From assembly GCF_918797505.1 (NCBI RefSeq), contig NC_092796.1:1178001-1242000 (forward strand): a DNA stretch of 64,000 nt, in the 5' to 3' direction. Origin of the DNA: Bemisia tabaci (taxonomy: Eukaryota; Arthropoda; Insecta; Hemiptera; Aleyrodidae). Positions 1 to 10,765 of this stretch are shown here, piece by piece (position 1 is the first letter of the stretch; every line of letters starts with the position of its first letter). Made by a program: the position numbers and the translations under genes. A model generated the notes under the pieces. It did not search any database. It was not told the origin of the DNA and saw only the letters and a list, made by a program, of their open reading frames with translations.

Positions 1-627
1 AGCTTCGGGCAAGGTCCGCAACCGGGGAGGGGTTGAGAAAAAAGATTTGTGAGGGTGGATTCATCAAAAGCTCGAAAATCCGGAGAACGCCCCCACTACA
101 TCGTAGATCTGTGATATTTTGTTTTGGGATGTGGGATTGTAAATGTTTCGGGTTTGAGGGTCCGCCTCCGAGGCCCCTTGGCTGCTTCAGGTAGACAGGT
201 TACTTCTTGTGCCTCCAATTAACGCAAGTACTCAGAGACGATACAGATTTTGAGACCCCGTGCTGACAAGCTTTGACTTGAAAAATTTCACAAATTTCGC
301 CCATTTTTCGTTTTTTTCCGACGGAAAATAGGGCAACATTATGGCTTAGAAGGGCCTAGTTGAATAGAGAGAGAGACCAAGTCACATCAAGATCGAGCCC
401 AACACAGAAGGTATAAAGTTGTTTTCTACCTTAAAACTCTATATAATAGGTTGAGTTCAGCGCCTGTTTTTCACGATGAATATTTTTTTCAACATTGAAT
501 ATGTGAAAGTAAAACATGTGTAGCTCCCGTTTTTCAAAACTGAGACTTGGTTCCCTTTTCATCCGTTTAATTGAAGTCTTTGATTTTCCTTTCCCATCCC
601 ATGGTCATCCTAAAAAACGTAAAACGA
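1..627. other. Non-coding stretch, no repeat recognised
   Basis: I see no coding frame worth reporting and no sequence shared with the other repeat families of the window. Base composition is mixed, with short T-rich runs. It leads into the inverted repeat that starts near 628. Confidence 0.5.
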
Positions 628-888
628 GAATTGAGGGGCTTGGAGAACAAGGCGCACAAGTGCAGTTTTTGAAAAATTGAGATATTATTAATGATTACGA
701 GTAAAACTAGTCTCAAGGCATATTCCGTGCAAAATTCGCTCCCGAATACCAATTTCTAAGCACCAAAAAGTCAGTTTGAACTTTCTTTCCGCCATAAGGA
801 TCCTCGTAGTTTCGAAACTTCTAACCCATATTCCTCGAAATGGGAAAAGCTGCACTTATGCGCCTTGTCCTCCAAGCCCCTCAGTTCG
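628..888. repeat. Inverted repeat with ~55-bp arms
   Basis: The left arm (about 628-682) and right arm (about 829-888) are reverse complements with scattered mismatches. Both contain the core GAGGGGCTTGGAG followed by ACAAGGCGCA and AAGTGCAG. The spacer is about 145 bp. The arms are diverged and no target-site duplication is clear. It may be an old fold-back element or two copies of a longer repeat in opposite orientation. The short minus-strand frames on both sides are translations of these arms, not genes. Confidence 0.6.
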
Positions 889-2400
889 ATTAGTTTATAT
901 TCTAAAAAAATAAAATTGCGTGTAAATTCTGAGTTGAGATGCCTTGCACTTAGAAGGTTGACCGTCAGATGAGTAAAAGAAGTTAGGAAAAGCAACAGCT
1001 TCGGAGGAAGTCCCTCGCTCCACTTCCCGGGGAAACGTTTAAATTTTTCTTTTTCGCACCTAGTTTTTCACGGGGATACGACGCCTAACGGCCGGCCACA
1101 GTCGAGGGAATTGTCAGGAGAGCAAGGAGTTAGCACTTCTCCGTTCATTTATCTTTCAGAGGAGCTTGCTCCGAACGTAAATTCTCTCAAAACATCCGGA
1201 AAAGGTCTAGAACACTATATACCATGTCAGCAGCCTTTGAAAGGAAGAAATGAACGGAGAAAAGGAGAAAAACAGCTCGCTGCTCCACGCGGTGGCAAGT
1301 GCTTAAGACTTCACAGTCGTAAGTAAGAAAGGCTCTTCAAGTTGAAATTAAGAAAACATAACTCAGGAGCCCTCTTCATGGGCCCCTGACCGTTTCAGGA
1401 AACTTGTCAGGCCAAATTCGGGTGATTCAGAAATCACTCGTGTGAAACGACTTTTGCATGGGTCTCAGGAAGTTCTTCGTCCTTAATGTTTATTTGGCCT
1501 TCCCAATTTACCCCCCCCCCCCTTATGGCCTGGAATTTTGCAAAGGTATTAACAAAGTTTAAATTCACTTCATTGCTCCTCCTTTTGCTTGACGCTAAAA
1601 TTTGCTTAACTTCACTGCGATTTTTGGATAGCGCAGGAATTTTTATTGTCGAAGTCCTTTTTCATCCTTCCTCTTTCCTCTCCTTCCTCCGACCTCTTCT
1701 TTCCTCTTTTATACTTGTTCAGGTCATCTCATCATTTGCGATGTGCCGGTCGCGCAATCAAGGAACTTCTACACATTTTATCGTTACAAAATGCTTTGGT
1801 TTTTCTTCCCCCAAAAACAAGGTAACTGAAAGGAAGGATACAAACTGGAAAACATTTTTTTAGTGGTAGAACAGCTAAACGAATTAATGAAACATATTCC
1901 AAATATAATTTCCATATTTCATTTTTTCACCTCTTTAAGTCTCAGCGAAAAAAATTGCGTGGAAACAACTGAGCCGTAGTAGCGTGTAGGCAAGTTTTCG
2001 TGACGATGGCAGATTAACTGGAAAAGCAATTGAACCATGGTGGGGTGTGAGCGTTGCGAAAATCTCGCTTCAGAAGGATGTATCTATTGAAATACGAAAA
2101 CTCCTTGTCATATTTTTCTCCTTTTCATTACTACGAGGGCGATTCGTGAAAAACTTAATATCCCATCGGCGGTCGTATATTTCCGTGACATTGAGGCACT
2201 CAGCACGCCTACAACTTGGCCGGCATAATTGTCAAATTTAATGCACCAATAAAACGCGGCGGGTCGTAATTCAAAAAATGGTCGACATGACAGTAAAAAC
2301 AGGCGAGTGCCCGCGCGTCTTTCGGCGCACGCTTACAACGCTGCCATTCCACTGTCCAGCGAGAGAGGATTTCCTCATGGAGATGCAAGGATTAAGAAGA
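889..2400. other. Non-coding stretch with C12 run and pyrimidine-rich patch
   Basis: The stretch holds a run of 12 C (1511-1522) and a C/T-rich patch (about 1655-1712). A 125-codon frame (1486-1863, plus) runs through both. Its low-complexity Leu/Phe/Ser-rich translation follows from the base composition and is not good evidence for a gene. No repeat family is recognised. Confidence 0.5.
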
Positions 2401-2419
2401 TTCATAGGAGGGTATGTAT

Positions 2420-2592
2420 TCGATCCACATGAATCGATCGATGTAAATTAATTCATCTACACAGATTTGATCGACGAATTACTAAAAAAACCAGAGTCGA
2501 TTCGATCGACATGAATCGATCAAAAAGTTAAAAAGTGAACCGATCGATACATCGATGAATCGATCTGCTACTCCATGAATCGATCGACAGAT
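2420..2592. repeat. ATCGAT/GATCGA-rich cluster
   Basis: Over about 170 bp the hexamer ATCGAT and the overlapping GATCGATC recur many times, for example in 2430-2445, 2505-2520, 2540-2565 and 2577-2585. The pattern is self-complementary: GACATGAATCGATC recurs in related forms on both strands. It may be a worn palindromic repeat or a cluster of binding sites. No regulatory factor can be assigned from sequence alone. Confidence 0.5.
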
Positions 2593-2735
2593 CCACTATC
2601 TATACCATATCCATTTCCTGTCGCGGCAAGGAAAATTTTCCTCCCCGCAGGGCAGCGCAACATTTTTCAGCACGATGATGAGATAGAGAAATTTTCCTCA
2701 TTATCAGCGGAAACATTTCCACGACCCCAACTTCA

Positions 2736-2921
2736 GAAAATTCCGGCCGTGGAAGCCGTGCTTACGGGCTATATACACGTACCGTCCGTTCCGAGCTCAA
2801 AGGCCAAAAGTTCCGAGCGTACCACCCGGAGCAGCCGAAGCTACGGCTCCAGCACCCGGAACTTTCGGCCTCCGAGCCCGAAACGGAAGTTTAGTCTATA
2901 GAACCCGTAATTTTTTTTCAG
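2736..2921. mobile_element. Family A fold-back element, copy 1
   Basis: This element is palindromic across its length. The left arm carries TTCCGGCCGTGGAAGCCGTG and then a GGGCTATATACACGTACCGT-like block. The right arm carries the reverse complement ending in CCCGTAATTTTTTTTCAG. The centre is built from CACCCGGA, GAAGCTACGGCTCC and CACCCGGAACTTTCGG. It matches copies at 6982-7179 and 55860-56088. The left end is worn. A 108-codon frame (2575-2901) overlaps it and is a by-product of the repeat. Confidence 0.75.
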
Positions 2922-2923
2922 TA

Positions 2924-3539
2924 TTGAAAAATAATAGGGAACAATCGGACGCCTCCATAACCGGCAATATCGCGACAAGATCTGACGCAGTTCGATAATA
3001 TCGGCCGAACCGGTGCGGACCTATTCTTATTCAATTGTGTAAAAGGCGATAAATAAAATCTGAAAAAACCCGCGTCCCAGCTTTTAATAGTTTACGTCCG
3101 CGGCCGGAGTTTCGTCTCGAACTCCGACAGCTCCACTCGGGGAATGTTAATCTCAGCGTTTTGTTTGCCTGAAAAACGCCAGCCGCCGGTTATGACCGAA
3201 AAACCATTAAAATTCGTTTTAATGGCTCGCGGTGAACAAAAACAACCCAGGTGACTCCACCTTTACGAGTCGTAAACTTCCCGGGGCTTTCAGCTGAAAG
3301 AAACCGCCCCCGAGGACGGGTCAGCTACTTCAGCGCCTGGATCCTTCAATCGCTATCGAGTCGGTATCGTATCACCTCCATCGATAGAAAGCATTGATAA
3401 GATAGCGATATATCGATCAATCGAACCCATCGGGTTTAATCATGGATACTCGATGACGTCATCCAACAACGAGCAGACCCGTTGGCTTGATATAGTTGTC
3501 CGCCTGGGAGAATAATTAACTGCGCGCGGCTGTATTTGG
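2924..3539. other. CpG-rich non-coding stretch with ATCGAT/GATA motifs
   Basis: No gene. CpG-rich to about 3330. From 3340 to 3450 it is rich in ATCGAT, TATCG and GATA steps, echoing the cluster at 2420-2592. A TGACGTCA palindrome lies at 3454-3461. This could be a regulatory patch, but that is inference only. Confidence 0.4.
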
Positions 3540-3825
3540 TATGGATCGTATTCGATACATCGAACAGGTGAGATTTTATCGATATCGATTGGTTCAACAT
3601 GTAAACATAGCTTGTATTATCAAGTGAAAAATCTAAGGGAACGGGTTCTTTGTGATAGATTTTTTATTCTTTTGATCACCAAAAGACAATGAAAAGTGAA
3701 ACTCTTGGGAATTTTCTCATTTTCAGCTTTTCCATACCTAAATCCTAAAATTTATGTTTGAGGTTATGTTTGGTTGTTTCGAAGCAAACGATAGATCGAA
3801 CCACTGTCGAATACGATCCATTGTT
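3540..3825. repeat. Possible element with short terminal inverted repeats
   Basis: ATGGATCGTATTCGA near 3541 recurs as its reverse complement near 3810-3825, about 285 bp apart. Next to it, ATACATCGAAC is loosely mirrored by GGTTCGATC. The interior is unremarkable. One 15-bp match is modest evidence, so this is a candidate, not a confirmed transposon. Confidence 0.35.
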
Positions 3826-4140
3826 ACGCGACGCGAAGCGGACGAGCGGGCGGACTATCGGTGCCTGAGATCGAGTCTTTTTTTCAATGGAGTTGTAAAA
3901 GTTTTTTGGCTACTTTCCACGCTCGACCCGGGAGGACTCAATTGGAAGTGATTTATGGCTGCCAACTCGGGAGGCGCTTGTAATTATCGACGATTTCAAG
4001 AATGACTGGAGCGCTCCAACATGTCCCTGTTTTCGTTCTCGGTAAATTTAACCGCTCCAGCGCGATCAAGATTGATCTCCTATTGTTTGTCAGATTTTGC
4101 CACGGTTTTTTGGAGAATTTTCGCGCGGGTATTTATACGA
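3826..4140. other. Non-coding stretch, nothing recognised
   Basis: Mixed composition with a few CpG-rich words at the start. No repeat family and no plausible coding frame. Confidence 0.5.
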
Positions 4141-4290
4141 GGAAAAAATGGATTGCTGATTAAACAATTAAATGGTTAAAAAGTATGTTCGACATGTTTC
4201 AAATGTACATTTTACATTAGTGGAAAGCTACTTTAACCACGTGGCTGGTTAAAATAACACTTTTTATAGTCAACTCGTACATTTTTACCG
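4141..4290 (-). mobile_element. Family B MITE, copy 1 (worn right end)
   Basis: It begins GGAAAAAATGGATTGCTGAT followed by TAAACAATTAAATGG. It continues through TCAAATGTACATTTTACA and GTGGAAAGCTA to GGTTAAAATAAC. This is the reverse complement of most of copy 2 at 22109-22282, with many point changes. The right terminal repeat is no longer readable. Strand is given relative to copy 2. Confidence 0.6.
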
Positions 4291-5430
4291 ATTCCAAAGG
4301 ATAAAAACTGGTATGGACCAGGGAATTAGGAGTACAATAGGGAGCAAACGGAATGAGAGAAGTAAAAGAGGGAAGAAATTTGGGCTTGAGTTGGTCAAAA
4401 CTTACGAAAAACTTTCAATCTCTGTAATCTTTATTCCGGTTAGTGACATTCATAAGCGGACTTGTCTTAACTCTCCCTGTGCATAGACTGTAGCCGAAAT
4501 AATCATCAGAGCATAAAATCACAACGGAAGGAAAAACATCGGGAAGTGCCTACAAGGTGAAGAAAATTCAAAAAGTATTTTCCACGATACGGTTTAATAT
4601 CTCTGCGTCAAATACATACTCCTCAATGGCTAAATGAATATATCTGCCATCACTTGAGATCCTTCACCCCAGCGTCCCCAACATAGGACGCAGAACTATC
4701 AGTTATGCTCACTACTAATTGCTAAGGGTCTTTGGGATATTTTACATCGATATGCTGATCACGAGCTGAAACTCACAAAGACTAAATAAAATTCACTTTA
4801 TTATAGTCTCAAACATGAAGAATTCTAAACATAATCAGTTGAGATAAGAGGAAACGGAGCACTGCTCTCATTGGTTGGAGCAGCATTGCAGTGGCAGGGC
4901 CCGCGGAACGAGCCATCAGGACCATCGGGCATTATCGAGCCGAGTCGGCAAATGGTGATCAAAAAATCAAGAAAATAGAAGCAAATACCGGATTAAGAGG
5001 GAAATTTGGCAAACGAGTAATCAAGTAGCTTGACACGGGTGCTCGGAGCGACGACACCCGATGGAAAGGGCTGAAAAATAGCCGCTTAACAACCTAATCG
5101 GGCGTCCGGACGGCGGCTATCGGCACTGCCATCTTGACAGGGAGCCCCGTAAAGTTAAAAGGCTCCCAATTAGAAAAGTGTGAAGATTCTATTAAACATG
5201 CTCCTTAACGAACGTATGAATGCGTGGATTTTGACAAGACCCCGGCGCGCGCGCGGCCCCGCTCCAACTGCCGCGCGCGTGCGTGCGACAACGCTAATTG
5301 TTACCATTAGAGTGCGTTCTGCGCCTCCGCATTTCCCTGCGTCGCGTCCGCCCGGGAGTTACGGCCCGCGTTGCCGGAGTTGCAACGCACCGCGAGAACT
5401 CCCGAGGACGGAGGAAATGATGTGGGCAAA
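4291..5430. other. Non-coding stretch ending in a CpG-rich patch
   Basis: AT-rich and featureless to about 4850, then mixed. A CpG-rich patch with alternating GCGCGC runs occupies about 5235-5410. A 99-codon frame (5180-5479) through that patch is Arg/Ala/Pro-rich, as expected from composition, and continues into element C1. I do not accept it as a gene. Confidence 0.5.
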
Positions 5431-5731
5431 GGGGCCGTTTAAGATTTACGTAACGCACTTAAGGGGACTTAAGATTTGAGCCGGCGTTACGGTCCGTTAC
5501 AAAGGGGGAGGGAGGGTCAAGCCCAGCGTTACGTAACAAATCCGAGCCGGAGGAGAAAAATTGAAAATCCCGTCCTTTCCGAATGAATTTTTTTGAAGAT
5601 TGAGGGGGTCAAGCCAGCGTTACGTAAGTAATGAAAAAGAGGGGATTAGGGCTGCGTTACGGGTGCGTTATATGGGGGGAACATGGAGTCAAAAATCGGA
5701 AAATTGCATTGTTTAATACTTGAACAGTCCC
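5431..5731 (+). mobile_element. Family C MITE, copy 1
   Basis: It starts GGGGCCGTTTAAGATTTACG and ends with TACTTGAACAGTCCC, the reverse complement of the family terminus GGGACTGTTCAAGTA. Internal GCGTTACGTAAC, GCGTTACGG and GTGCGTTA blocks recur in both orientations between purine-rich segments. Copies 2 (8192-8596) and 3 (62529-63055) share the same order of blocks. The terminus resembles PIF/Harbinger or ISL2EU-type MITEs. That assignment is inference. Confidence 0.75.
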
Positions 5732-5737
5732 TTAATA

Positions 5738-5815
5738 TATCAATTCAAAGGCCATCGTAATCACAAGATAAACCCATTTGGACCTGCCTAAAGAAAGGAG
5801 CTGTTAGAAAAAAAT
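5738..5815 (+). repeat. Family P fragment, copy 1
   Basis: The words GCCATCGTAATCACAAGATA and AAGGAGCTGTTAGAAAAAAA match copy 2 at 8060-8135 (CCATCATAATCACAATATAA and AAGGAGCTGCTAAAAAAA). The A-rich end could suggest a retroposed tail, but neither copy shows a duplication. It lies directly after element C1 and before palindrome O1, so it may be the flank of a larger composite repeat. Confidence 0.55.
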
Positions 5816-5898
5816 TGGAAAACACAGGTTATCCGAAAATCGCTTGCCGGCCCTCTTACTTTCTGACATTTAATCCCGATTTTCTTCGATCGTGGCCA

Positions 5899-6167
5899 CC
5901 CAGCGGGCTGATTATTGAAATGGATAGACAAAGCGATGAACGAAGAAGACATAGGGAGTATGGAGCAATCCTATTGGTTAAAATCGGAGTTCATACAGAC
6001 TAAGGGAGAAAATGATGGATTTACTATAGGGTCTCTCGTGGGTTGCCGTTAAGTAGTCTATTACCTACCTCCTTCGTCAAAATGTAATCACCCGCTTCCA
6101 CCGATAAGATCCCTCCAAATACCTTTTGTCTTCTTTGTCGATCAAATTCAATAATCGAGAATTACTC
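5899..6167. mobile_element. Family O palindromic element, copy 1
   Basis: The left arm reads CAGCGGGCTGATTATTGAAA, then ATAGACAAAGCGATGAACGA and an AAGACATAGGGAGTATGGAG block. The right arm carries the complements: GATCCCTCC, TGTCTTCTTTGTCGATCAAA and CAATAATCGAG. Copies at 32624-32870 and 57848-58104 have the same mirrored design, and 38215-38291 is half an element. A short frame at 5815-6003 is repeat sequence, not a gene. Confidence 0.7.
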
Positions 6168-6653
6168 TTTATACAGTCTTTACATCCAAAAACCCTGATT
6201 TCTCCGTTTTGAGCCTTAGTCATGATCAAGAGATGAAAGATACCTGGCATCACGGCGGCGAATCCTAACTCCGAATCGGCATTCCGTGCGGATTCCGAGC
6301 TGGCGGCTCGCGACGACAGCGCGGGCGCGCAGGCCCCGATCCGACTCATTACCATGTCACCGAGCCGGGCCGGGGCCGGGCCGGGCCGAGCGGGGCCCGT
6401 GGGCCCACAACAATCCGCATTATGCTCCGATCCGCACAAGCGACAGCACAGTCGATATGAATAAAAACTACGGATTTCACCCCCCCCCCCCCCCCCGGTC
6501 GGCGTGGCTGCCCGGCCGCGTTGCATTTATAATTACGGGCGCTGCAATGACAAGACCAGAGCGGGGCCGCTTGTCGATATTTGAATCGGCCGCGGCATTG
6601 CATGTAAATATTAATAAAGGATCAGACGGGGCCGCCGCGCCAAGCCAGACTCA
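6168..6653. other. GC-rich patch with C17 run
   Basis: GC content rises sharply at 6250-6420, including a run of GGGCCGG units at 6363-6395. A run of 17 C occupies 6480-6496. Frames of 145-149 codons cross this stretch on both strands and change reading with the homopolymer. They look compositional. Confidence 0.5.
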
Positions 6654-6817
6654 CAGTGCCGTCCCGTCCTTTGCGATATATCCATTGATCTGCCATATGA
6701 ACCTATGGAAAAGAATCGATTAACAGGGCGTCCGCAACCAACACCTTAACCATCGATTCTTTACCATAGCTTCAAATGGGGAAACATCGATATTCGATCA
6801 TTGACGCCTCGCCAATG
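6654..6817 (+). mobile_element. Family I hAT-like MITE, copy 1, with 8-bp duplications
   Basis: The element starts CAGTGCCGTCCCGTCCTTTG and ends with CGCCTCGCCAATG, the complement of a CATTGGCGAGGCG terminus. It is flanked by CAGACTCA (6646-6653) and CAGGCTCA (6818-6825), an 8-bp target-site duplication with one difference. An inner inverted pair, CCTATGGAAAAGAATCGAT and ATCGATTCTTTACCATAG, is shared with copies 2 and 3. The 8-bp duplication and CAGTG-type end point to hAT mobilisation. Confidence 0.8.
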
Positions 6818-6981
6818 CAGGCTCAACGGTGCGAGTCATCGGTGATTTGGTGCCGGGGTACCGAGAAACCCATCCCGCTCCGGGTTTCTCGTTCTCGACC
6901 AGAGAATAGAGCCCGCTTTGCTCAGGTTCAGGGATCCAGATTTCTCTCCGAACAAACTCGAGTTCTTTACGTTAGTTAGTA

Positions 6982-7179
6982 ATGGCAAAAAACTCCGGCC
7001 GTGGAAACCCAACTCACGGGCTGTATAGACATATCGTTTGCGTTCTGGGCGCAGAAGCCGAAAGTTCCGGGTGTAGCACTCGGAGCAATCGAAGCTACAG
7101 CTCCAGCACCCGGAATTTTCAGCTTCTGCGCCCAGAGTGGACGGTACGTCTATAGAGTCCGTAACTTTTTTTTTCAGTG
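6982..7179. mobile_element. Family A fold-back element, copy 2
   Basis: It is flanked by TA on both sides (6980-6981 and 7180-7181). The right terminus is TTTTTCAGTG, that is CACTGAAAAA outward. Arms: CTCCGGCCGTGGAAACCC then ACGGGCTGTATAGACAT on the left, and ACGGTACGTCTATAGAGTCC then GTAAC on the right. TA flanks and a CACTG end suggest a Tc1/mariner-type MITE (inference). Frames at 7001-7294 (plus) and 6836-7321 (minus) simply read the arms. Confidence 0.75.
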
Positions 7180-7181
7180 TA

Positions 7182-8059
7182 ATGACAGATCCGTCGGCGG
7201 AGGGGGCAGAGGGACACGATGGCAAGCCCCCCCCCCCCCCCCCATTGAGAAAAACCACAAAGTGAGAGGAGAGAGGGGAAAAGAAAGGGAGTGATGTGGC
7301 ATGACTAAAAATATACTGCAATAATTTTATGATCTACGCTACTGCCTACTTATTGTTTGCTATTTTTGTCTGAAATCTTACACTTCGAAGGCTAATAACG
7401 AAATTGTTAAAAACTTTCGAATATGTCTCGAGTCTTCAGCGAAAACTGTTTAAACTTTGATCTAGGTGGGAGACTCTTTGGAGAATTTTCCAGGACCGCT
7501 CTACCATCTGGGGATATCCCGCAGGCCCCCACTCCGCAACACCGAATGGCTCTCATTTTGAGCTATCCCTATATCCGCCACCAACTAATAAAGATTGAGT
7601 AAAAGGTGCGGAACTGAGCCTATGCGCGTGTTGAGCCAGCAAAGAAGGGGGTCTTCAAAATGACGAGTCGATCGGAAATCAGGTCAGAGCGATTATACCC
7701 CAGGGAAATCAAATGCCCTCACCTAATTTAAGCGCTTTACGTCAAAGAATCGAAAGAGGTGGGATGGAAGTGAGACTTGGGAAATTTTTTCTCAGCCTTT
7801 TATTTCCGAGTTCTGCGACCCAACTCTAGATTTCGGAACAGAGAGGCTTTCCATTTCTATTTTCCGATACATTTCAGAAAATAAAAAAATCGAAAACCTG
7901 ATAGGCTTTCAAATTTGAAGGTTTTAAGGTTTCGAGGGCAGTCGGCTTATGGATATTTGTTTCAAGTTGCTTAGAAATGGAACGATGGAGACCAGATAGG
8001 GACTCACTAGGAGAAGAGGCTTTCCAAGGAATGGCTATGAATACTACCCTTGATATTAA
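7182..8059. other. Non-coding stretch with C17 run
   Basis: A run of 17 C (7227-7243) is followed by a purine-rich patch (7262-7292). The rest is mixed with no shared repeat and no credible coding frame. Confidence 0.5.
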
Positions 8060-8135
8060 TATAATGTTACTTGAAACGCCATCATAATCACAATATAAAC
8101 CCCGTCAGACCAGCCGAAACGAAGGAGCTGCTAAA
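8060..8135 (+). repeat. Family P fragment, copy 2
   Basis: CCATCATAATCACAATATAA, then ACCCCGTCAGACCAGCCGAA and AAGGAGCTGCTAAAAAAA, align with copy 1 at 5738-5815. As in copy 1, a family C element lies close by, here starting at 8192. Confidence 0.55.
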
Positions 8136-8191
8136 AAAAAAGGACTATGAATACGGAACCAACGACTGACACGATTGATCTTTGTTCCTAG

Positions 8192-8596
8192 AGGGCTGTT
8201 TAAGTATTACGTACCGCACAGAGGAAAGGAAGGGGGGTTGAGCCTGCGTTACAGTGCGTAACAAGGGAGGGAGGAGGACTTCAAGACCAACGTTACGTAA
8301 CAAATCCGAGCCGGGAGGAGAAAAATTTGTAAAAAACGGGCAAAAATTGAAAATCCCGCCCTTGTATCTCTTCAATGCGTGACCCAACGCAACGCGTGTC
8401 ACAATAACTTCATCCGAATTCATATTCAAGCTGTTTTTACAGCGTTTTCTTGATATTTTGAAAATTGGGAGTAGAGAAGTCAGGCTAGCGTTAAGTGATT
8501 CAAGAGGGGGTGGGATGTAGGGCTGCGTTACGAGTGCGTTACAAAGGAGAGGGGGTCAAAAAATCGGAAAAAGTGAGTTACGTTGTACTTGCCCCT
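8192..8596 (+). mobile_element. Family C MITE, copy 2, TAG-flanked
   Basis: It starts AGGGCTGTTTAAGTATTACG and ends GTACTTGCCCCT. The complement AGGGGCAAGTAC matches the left end apart from a small deletion. TAG flanks both sides (8189-8191 and 8597-8599), a 3-bp duplication as expected for PIF/Harbinger-type insertion. Internal GCGTTACAGTGCGTAAC, AACGTTACGTAAC and GCTGCGTTACGAGTGCGTTA blocks match copy 1. The 94-codon minus frame at 8145-8429 lies inside it. Confidence 0.7.
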
Positions 8597-9541
8597 TAGC
8601 GTGAGCGAGCCAACAACTGCGCACGATGAATTTCACGGGAAATTTAATCGGCGAGAGGAGACTCTAAAAGCGGGTGGCAAATCTGCGAGCATTTAGGTCT
8701 TATCACTCCCAATCCGAGCCCGCCCCGAAAATCAGGACTCGAAAATCTCCGGCGAAGATAAATAGAGTACACTAGAGCGTCTTCTCGTAAAAATTATTTT
8801 TGGATTGCGGACCTAGGTGTTGCGGTGGGGGTGGTGGGGTGGGGTGGCGAGGGGACGGTCTGCGGGGTGGACGAGCGAGGAGCAAAGTGAGATCATGATA
8901 AACTGCTTTCGACCCCATTAAATCCACGTTTGTGCAACATAATTCAAACGTTCCCACCTGGCTGCAAAATCTCCGCGCGAGCGCTGAACAATCTGAAATT
9001 TACGACTCCCCAAATATTCCCGCTTTTTCATTGCTCCCGCCAATTTGGTTGCGGATACGGGGATTCGTTTTTTACCGCTTTTTTCAACTCGTCCCTTGAG
9101 GAGCATGTAGGAGGTTTTCTTCCGACTCTGTTCCAAGGATTGTGAGCATTATTTCAGAGCACAAATTCGTCTCTATTCTAATTAAAACCGAATTTTTTAG
9201 AAGCTAAAATATTATCCGATGATACTGATTTTTTTTTACAAAAACTAAGCTAATCGATGTAGTATCTAACAAATTTTAGTTGAATTCTATCGAAAGTTAC
9301 GAAAAGATTGCGCAACTTAAATTCTTTGCAATAAAATTACTGAAATCATCCAAAAAATTAAAATCACACAGGTAATTTTCGCCTTGAATTTATAACTTCT
9401 TGGAAGTAAAGACAAAACTTGTTTCGACTCTCAGTTTATATTTGCAAAGTAAAAAACGTTGCATAATATTAGCAGCATTTGAATGCTCTTGGTTCCTTTT
9501 TGAAAAATGTAGTCCACTTAATTTTACGTAACTGAGTACTT

Positions 9542-9576
<35 letters not shown>

Positions 9577-10085
9577 ATACACTATATCAGAAAGACTGTA
9601 AATATGTGAGACTGAGGGCTGAGAACCTCCCTCGATTCTTATGTGTCTGTAGGTGGGGATTTTCACCCCTCCACGTGGGAGTTGCGAGGAGGAGACGAAA
9701 ATCTCGACACACGGTAAGCCAACGGCGACGGAGCCTCTCCCTACCCCACCCACTCCGGAAACTTGGGTAAAGAAGACATTTTACAAGCGTTAAGCGCAGG
9801 TAGCAGTGTAGCACATACATCTTAAATTCCCGAACTCGGGTTATGAATAAAATACTTGCGAACGGTTTCACTTCAACTTGATGTTTAATTAAAACCGTTT
9901 GAAAAAGCGGACGGGGGACGCGGAGCGGGGGTGCCCGAGCCATCCCCGGGAATGATATATGATTTCGGAACGAGTTTCCTTTTCATTAAGGCATTCAAAA
10001 AAGAAACTTCCACCTAACGCATCATCTTCCGCCAAGCGTCGCACAGGCAGGCTCCTACTAGCTTCTTCAGGATGGACCACTTGAC
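8597..10085. other. Non-coding stretch with G-rich patch and A32 run
   Basis: A G-rich patch of G3-G5 clusters at about 8818-8872 could fold as a quadruplex. The part from about 9150 to 9540 is AT-rich. A run of 32 A occupies 9543-9574 with no recognisable retroposon upstream. Frames of 118 codons or less in 8900-10080 resemble nothing known. Confidence 0.5.
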
Positions 10086-10345
10086 AGGCTCAGAATTGGA
10101 CAATATTTTCCGAGGAGAGACTACAAATTCTGGCTTATTTCAGAAGCAACCTACGTTTTTTTTTCTTTTTAATTTTGGTCTACATCAAGTGGTTTATTAG
10201 TAAATAACAAGGTGGAACCGGACTTGACAGAAGTCCGGCCCGAGGGCCTATAACAACGTATGTACCATTGGTTTCCCAATGCATTTGCGTGTTTTTATGG
10301 ATGAGCCAGAAATTGTAGTCCTGATCGCAAAATGTAGTCCAATTA
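10086..10345. mobile_element. Family V element, copy 2
   Basis: Termini mirror each other over about 44 bp. On the left, AATTGGACAATATTTTCC then GACTACAAATTCTGGCTTA. On the right, GAGCCAGAAATTGTAGTC then CGCAAAATGTAGTCCAATT. The interior word AACAACGTATGTACC, read on the minus strand, matches the interior of copy 1 at 44815-44974. It holds a small perfect hairpin, CCGGACTT-GACAG-AAGTCCGG (10217-10237). Confidence 0.65.
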
Positions 10346-10500
10346 GATTTCCTAAAAACAAGGTGATTGAAATGGCGCAAGCAACTATGAATGCTCCCCA
10401 GACGGTGATAACAAACTAGTGCGAGCAAACATTCCTGCTCCTGGGACGCTCACATTGCCCTTCAAATTTTTGAGGGCGAACCGGTCACAAGAACATTGAG

Positions 10501-10715
10501 ACTGGAGTAACGTGAAACTCGGATGGAAGCAAGCTAGGAGAAACCAAGGGTGTCATTACTGCGGTGGAACACGTCAATAACCCGACTTTTCGAAGGACAA
10601 TATCTCGGCTGATGAATGAAGAAAGTTACTGTTCAGACAGATCTCATTTTTTTAAGCTAATAATCCATACAAGGATCAAGCATCAAAACCCGATTCTGTG
10701 ACCAGCTCAACTGAC
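10501..10715 (+). repeat. Family N repeat, copy 1 (half element)
   Basis: AACTCGGATGGAAGCAAGCT, AGAAACCAAGGGTGTC, CTGCGGTGGAACACGTCA and later GGATCAAGCATCAAAACCCG align in order with 41965-42170. Copy 2 has an additional mirrored arm upstream that this copy lacks. Confidence 0.65.
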
Positions 10716-10765
10716 CCATGAATTGAAAATGCTTATATCATCCAATAAATTAAAGTAGTACCACA

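Noticed and set aside
6077..6526. 149-codon minus frame
   Set aside because: Starts near the C17 run, includes part of palindrome O1, and is compositional.
6836..7321. 161-codon minus frame
   Set aside because: It runs through family A copy 2 and a C17 run; the Gly stretch is the homopolymer.
9543..9574. Poly-A tail of a retrogene or LINE
   Set aside because: No coding or tRNA-derived sequence upstream and no flanking duplication identified.
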